Shown: piece after piece, positions 6,581-7,660 of the stretch
Layout of the letters: each line of letters starts with the position of its first letter
Position numbering within the stretch: position 1 is the stretch's first letter
NCBI GenBank assembly: GCA_902761395.1
Contig: CACWKJ010000055.1
Coordinates: forward strand, 1 to 7,660
Source: an uncultured Elusimicrobium sp.
GTDB taxonomy: Bacteria; Elusimicrobiota; Endomicrobiia; Endomicrobiales; Endomicrobiaceae
Length of the DNA stretch: 7,660 nt
Direction: 5' to 3'
Program-made: the position numbers and the translations under genes
The notes under the pieces: model-generated
Databases searched by the model: none
What the model saw: the letters and a program-made list of their open reading frames with translations, nothing else
Told to the model about the DNA's origin: nothing

Positions 6581-6737
6581 AGTGAAAAAAGGTGATTATT
6601 TGGACAAAATTGCAAGAGAATTTAAAACAACTCCCGCTGCAATAAAAGAAGATAATCCGAAACTAAAGAAGCAAAAATATTTGCAACCGAAACAATCTCT
6701 TATTATAAGGCCGGGAAGAAAATATTACAGTAAGTAG
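6579..6737 (+). pseudogene. Severed C-terminal LysM domain of the mltD-like gene
   Basis: In the frame that one repeat copy would restore, this stretch reads YKVKKGDYLDKIAREF (the first Y comes from the repeat), then TTPAAIKEDNP and LQPKQSLIIRPG, ending at the TAG at 6735-6737. These are the landmarks of a LysM peptidoglycan-binding domain (YxVKKGDxLxxIA, a central N, LxPxQxLxI). It ends 6 nt before the proB ATG, consistent with this being the true end of the upstream gene. As the sequence stands it is out of frame with the transglycosylase. It might be translated separately from the TTG at 6600, which has GGTGA 5 nt upstream, or from the GTG at 6582, but neither is established. This explains the apparent 163-base gap before proB. 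Confidence 0.88.
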
Positions 6738-6739
6738 GA
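6736..6739 (+). promoter_or_regulatory. Ribosome binding site of proB overlapping the former mltD stop
   Basis: AGGA lies 4 nt before the proB ATG at 6744 and shares its AG with the TAG stop of the restored transglycosylase frame. This fixes the proB start and would couple the two genes if the upstream frame were intact. Confidence 0.6.
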
Positions 6740-6743
6740 ATAT

Positions 6744-7660
6744 ATGAGAATAGTAATAAAAATAGGAACAAGCACACTAACCGATAAAACGGGGAAATTA
6801 AATATTCCCTATATAGACTCTTTTGCAAAAGAAATATCCAAGCTTAAAAAAGAAAAAGATATTGATATTATTTTGGTAAGTTCCGGTGCAATAGGTGCGG
6901 GGCTTGGATATTTGAATTTAACAAAAAAGCCTAAAGAGTTAAGAAAAAAACAAGCGCTTGCTTCAATAGGGCAACCTTTAATAATGCAGGCATACAGACA
7001 AGCTTTCAAACCTTTAAATTTAATGGTTGCACAAATTCTTCTTACAAGATACGATTTTGATGACAGACAAAGATATATAAATATAAGAAATTCCATAAAC
7101 GAGTTACTTTTAAGAAAAGATGTTATTCCTATAATAAACGAGAATGACAGTATAGCCGTTGATGAAATAAATTTCGGTGATAACGATACTTTAAGTGCAA
7201 TAGTGGCATCTTCGGTTCAAGCGGATATGCTTTTTATTTTAACGGATGTTGACGGACTTTATGACGGTATACCTAAAAAATCAAAAATAATAAGAACAAT
7301 AACGAAAATTACCGATGAGTTGTTGGAAATAGCAAGTCCGGATTCAAGCAGCGGTAAAGGTACCGGCGGTATGAAAACAAAACTTATTGCCGCAAAAATA
7401 GCGGCAAGTTCCGGAACAACAACATTTATTACAAACGGTTCCAAACTTAATTTAATAGAAGATGCCGTTAACGGTAAAGATATAGGAACAAAAATTTTGC
7501 CTAACAAAAAACTTCAGTCAAGAAAGTCTTGGATAGCATTCGGGAAAAAAGCAAAAGGTTTTGTTCTTATAGATGCAAATGCAACCGTTGCAATAAGAAA
7601 CAAAGAGAAAAGTCTGTTGGCTTCCGGAATAATAAGTGTGGACGGAACTTTTAACAGAGG
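6744..7660 (+). CDS. proB: Glutamate 5-kinase (3' end outside the window)
   Basis: ProB phosphorylates L-glutamate to gamma-glutamyl phosphate with ATP, the first and usually proline-inhibited step of proline synthesis; the product goes to ProA. The frame is open from the ATG to the right edge, giving 305 complete codons of the usual ~370. Visible are VIKIGTSTLT near the N-terminus (amino-acid kinase phosphate loop), VSSGAIGAG (46-54), INENDSIAVDEINFGDND (130-147, glutamate-binding region), LTDVDGLYD (165-173) and GTGGMKTKL (207-215, nucleotide/catalytic Lys). These are followed from about residue 261 (KSWIAFG) by the beginning of a PUA domain, as in E. coli-type ProB. Nothing is broken in the visible part. 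It follows the mltD-like gene in the same direction, and proA would be the obvious next gene, but it lies outside this window. Confidence 0.97.
   Translation, partial: MRIVIKIGTSTLTDKTGKLNIPYIDSFAKEISKLKKEKDIDIILVSSGAIGAGLGYLNLTKKPKELRKKQALASIGQPLIMQAYRQAFKPLNLMVAQILLTRYDFDDRQRYINIRNSINELLLRKDVIPIINENDSIAVDEINFGDNDTLSAIVASSVQADMLFILTDVDGLYDGIPKKSKIIRTITKITDELLEIASPDSSSGKGTGGMKTKLIAAKIAASSGTTTFITNGSKLNLIEDAVNGKDIGTKILPNKKLQSRKSWIAFGKKAKGFVLIDANATVAIRNKEKSLLASGIISVDGTFNR

Noticed and set aside
6581..6743. Intergenic regulatory region or small RNA between mltD and proB
   Set aside because: The apparent gap is explained as the remaining LysM coding sequence; no hairpin with a T-run or promoter-like pair stands out within it.
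6809..7507. Minus-strand open frames inside proB (6809-7096 and 7259-7507)
   Set aside because: The + strand reads as a continuous, motif-complete glutamate 5-kinase through this region; the opposite frames are shadows.

Overview
The window is AT-rich (about one third G+C by eye), with codon use to match (AGA for arginine, ATA for isoleucine). It contains a predicted lipoprotein, a MltD-type lytic transglycosylase with LysM, and a PASTA protein. Together these suggest a low-GC, cell-walled and probably diderm bacterium. The gene set and small tight operons give me an impression of Elusimicrobiota (Endomicrobium-like), but this is a weak inference and no marker gene is present. I see no tRNA, rRNA, CRISPR array, insertion sequence or phage gene.

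Layout. Positions 1-1482 hold the C-terminal half of uvrA (+), cut by the left edge. A near-perfect hairpin at 1497-1532, A-rich on one side and T-rich on the other, serves as a shared terminator for uvrA and the convergent corA (-, 1546-2538). Positions 2539-2715 form a divergent intergenic region with candidate promoters for both directions and an exact inverted repeat. From 2716 to the right edge runs one + strand cluster with gaps of 1-18 nt: a lipoprotein nitroreductase, a 101-residue one-pass membrane protein, a kinase-less PASTA protein, rpe, an mltD-like gene, and proB (cut by the right edge).

The genes mix envelope work (PASTA protein, lytic transglycosylase, small membrane protein) with central metabolism (Rpe in the pentose phosphate pathway, ProB in proline synthesis). 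The PASTA-before-rpe order recalls the Firmicute prkC-rsgA-rpe neighbourhood, but here neither a kinase domain nor rsgA is present.

The most notable observation is a perfect 19-bp tandem duplication (6541-6578) at the end of the mltD-like gene. It shifts the frame and creates an immediate stop. Removing one copy in silico restores a continuous frame to 6737 that adds a textbook LysM domain and ends 6 nt before proB. The gene is therefore either recently broken or switchable by repeat slippage. I found no convincing wholly new biological system. The lipoprotein nitroreductase, the small protein with a prepilin-like N-terminus and the kinase-less PASTA protein with an unassigned C-terminal domain are the other items worth checking.
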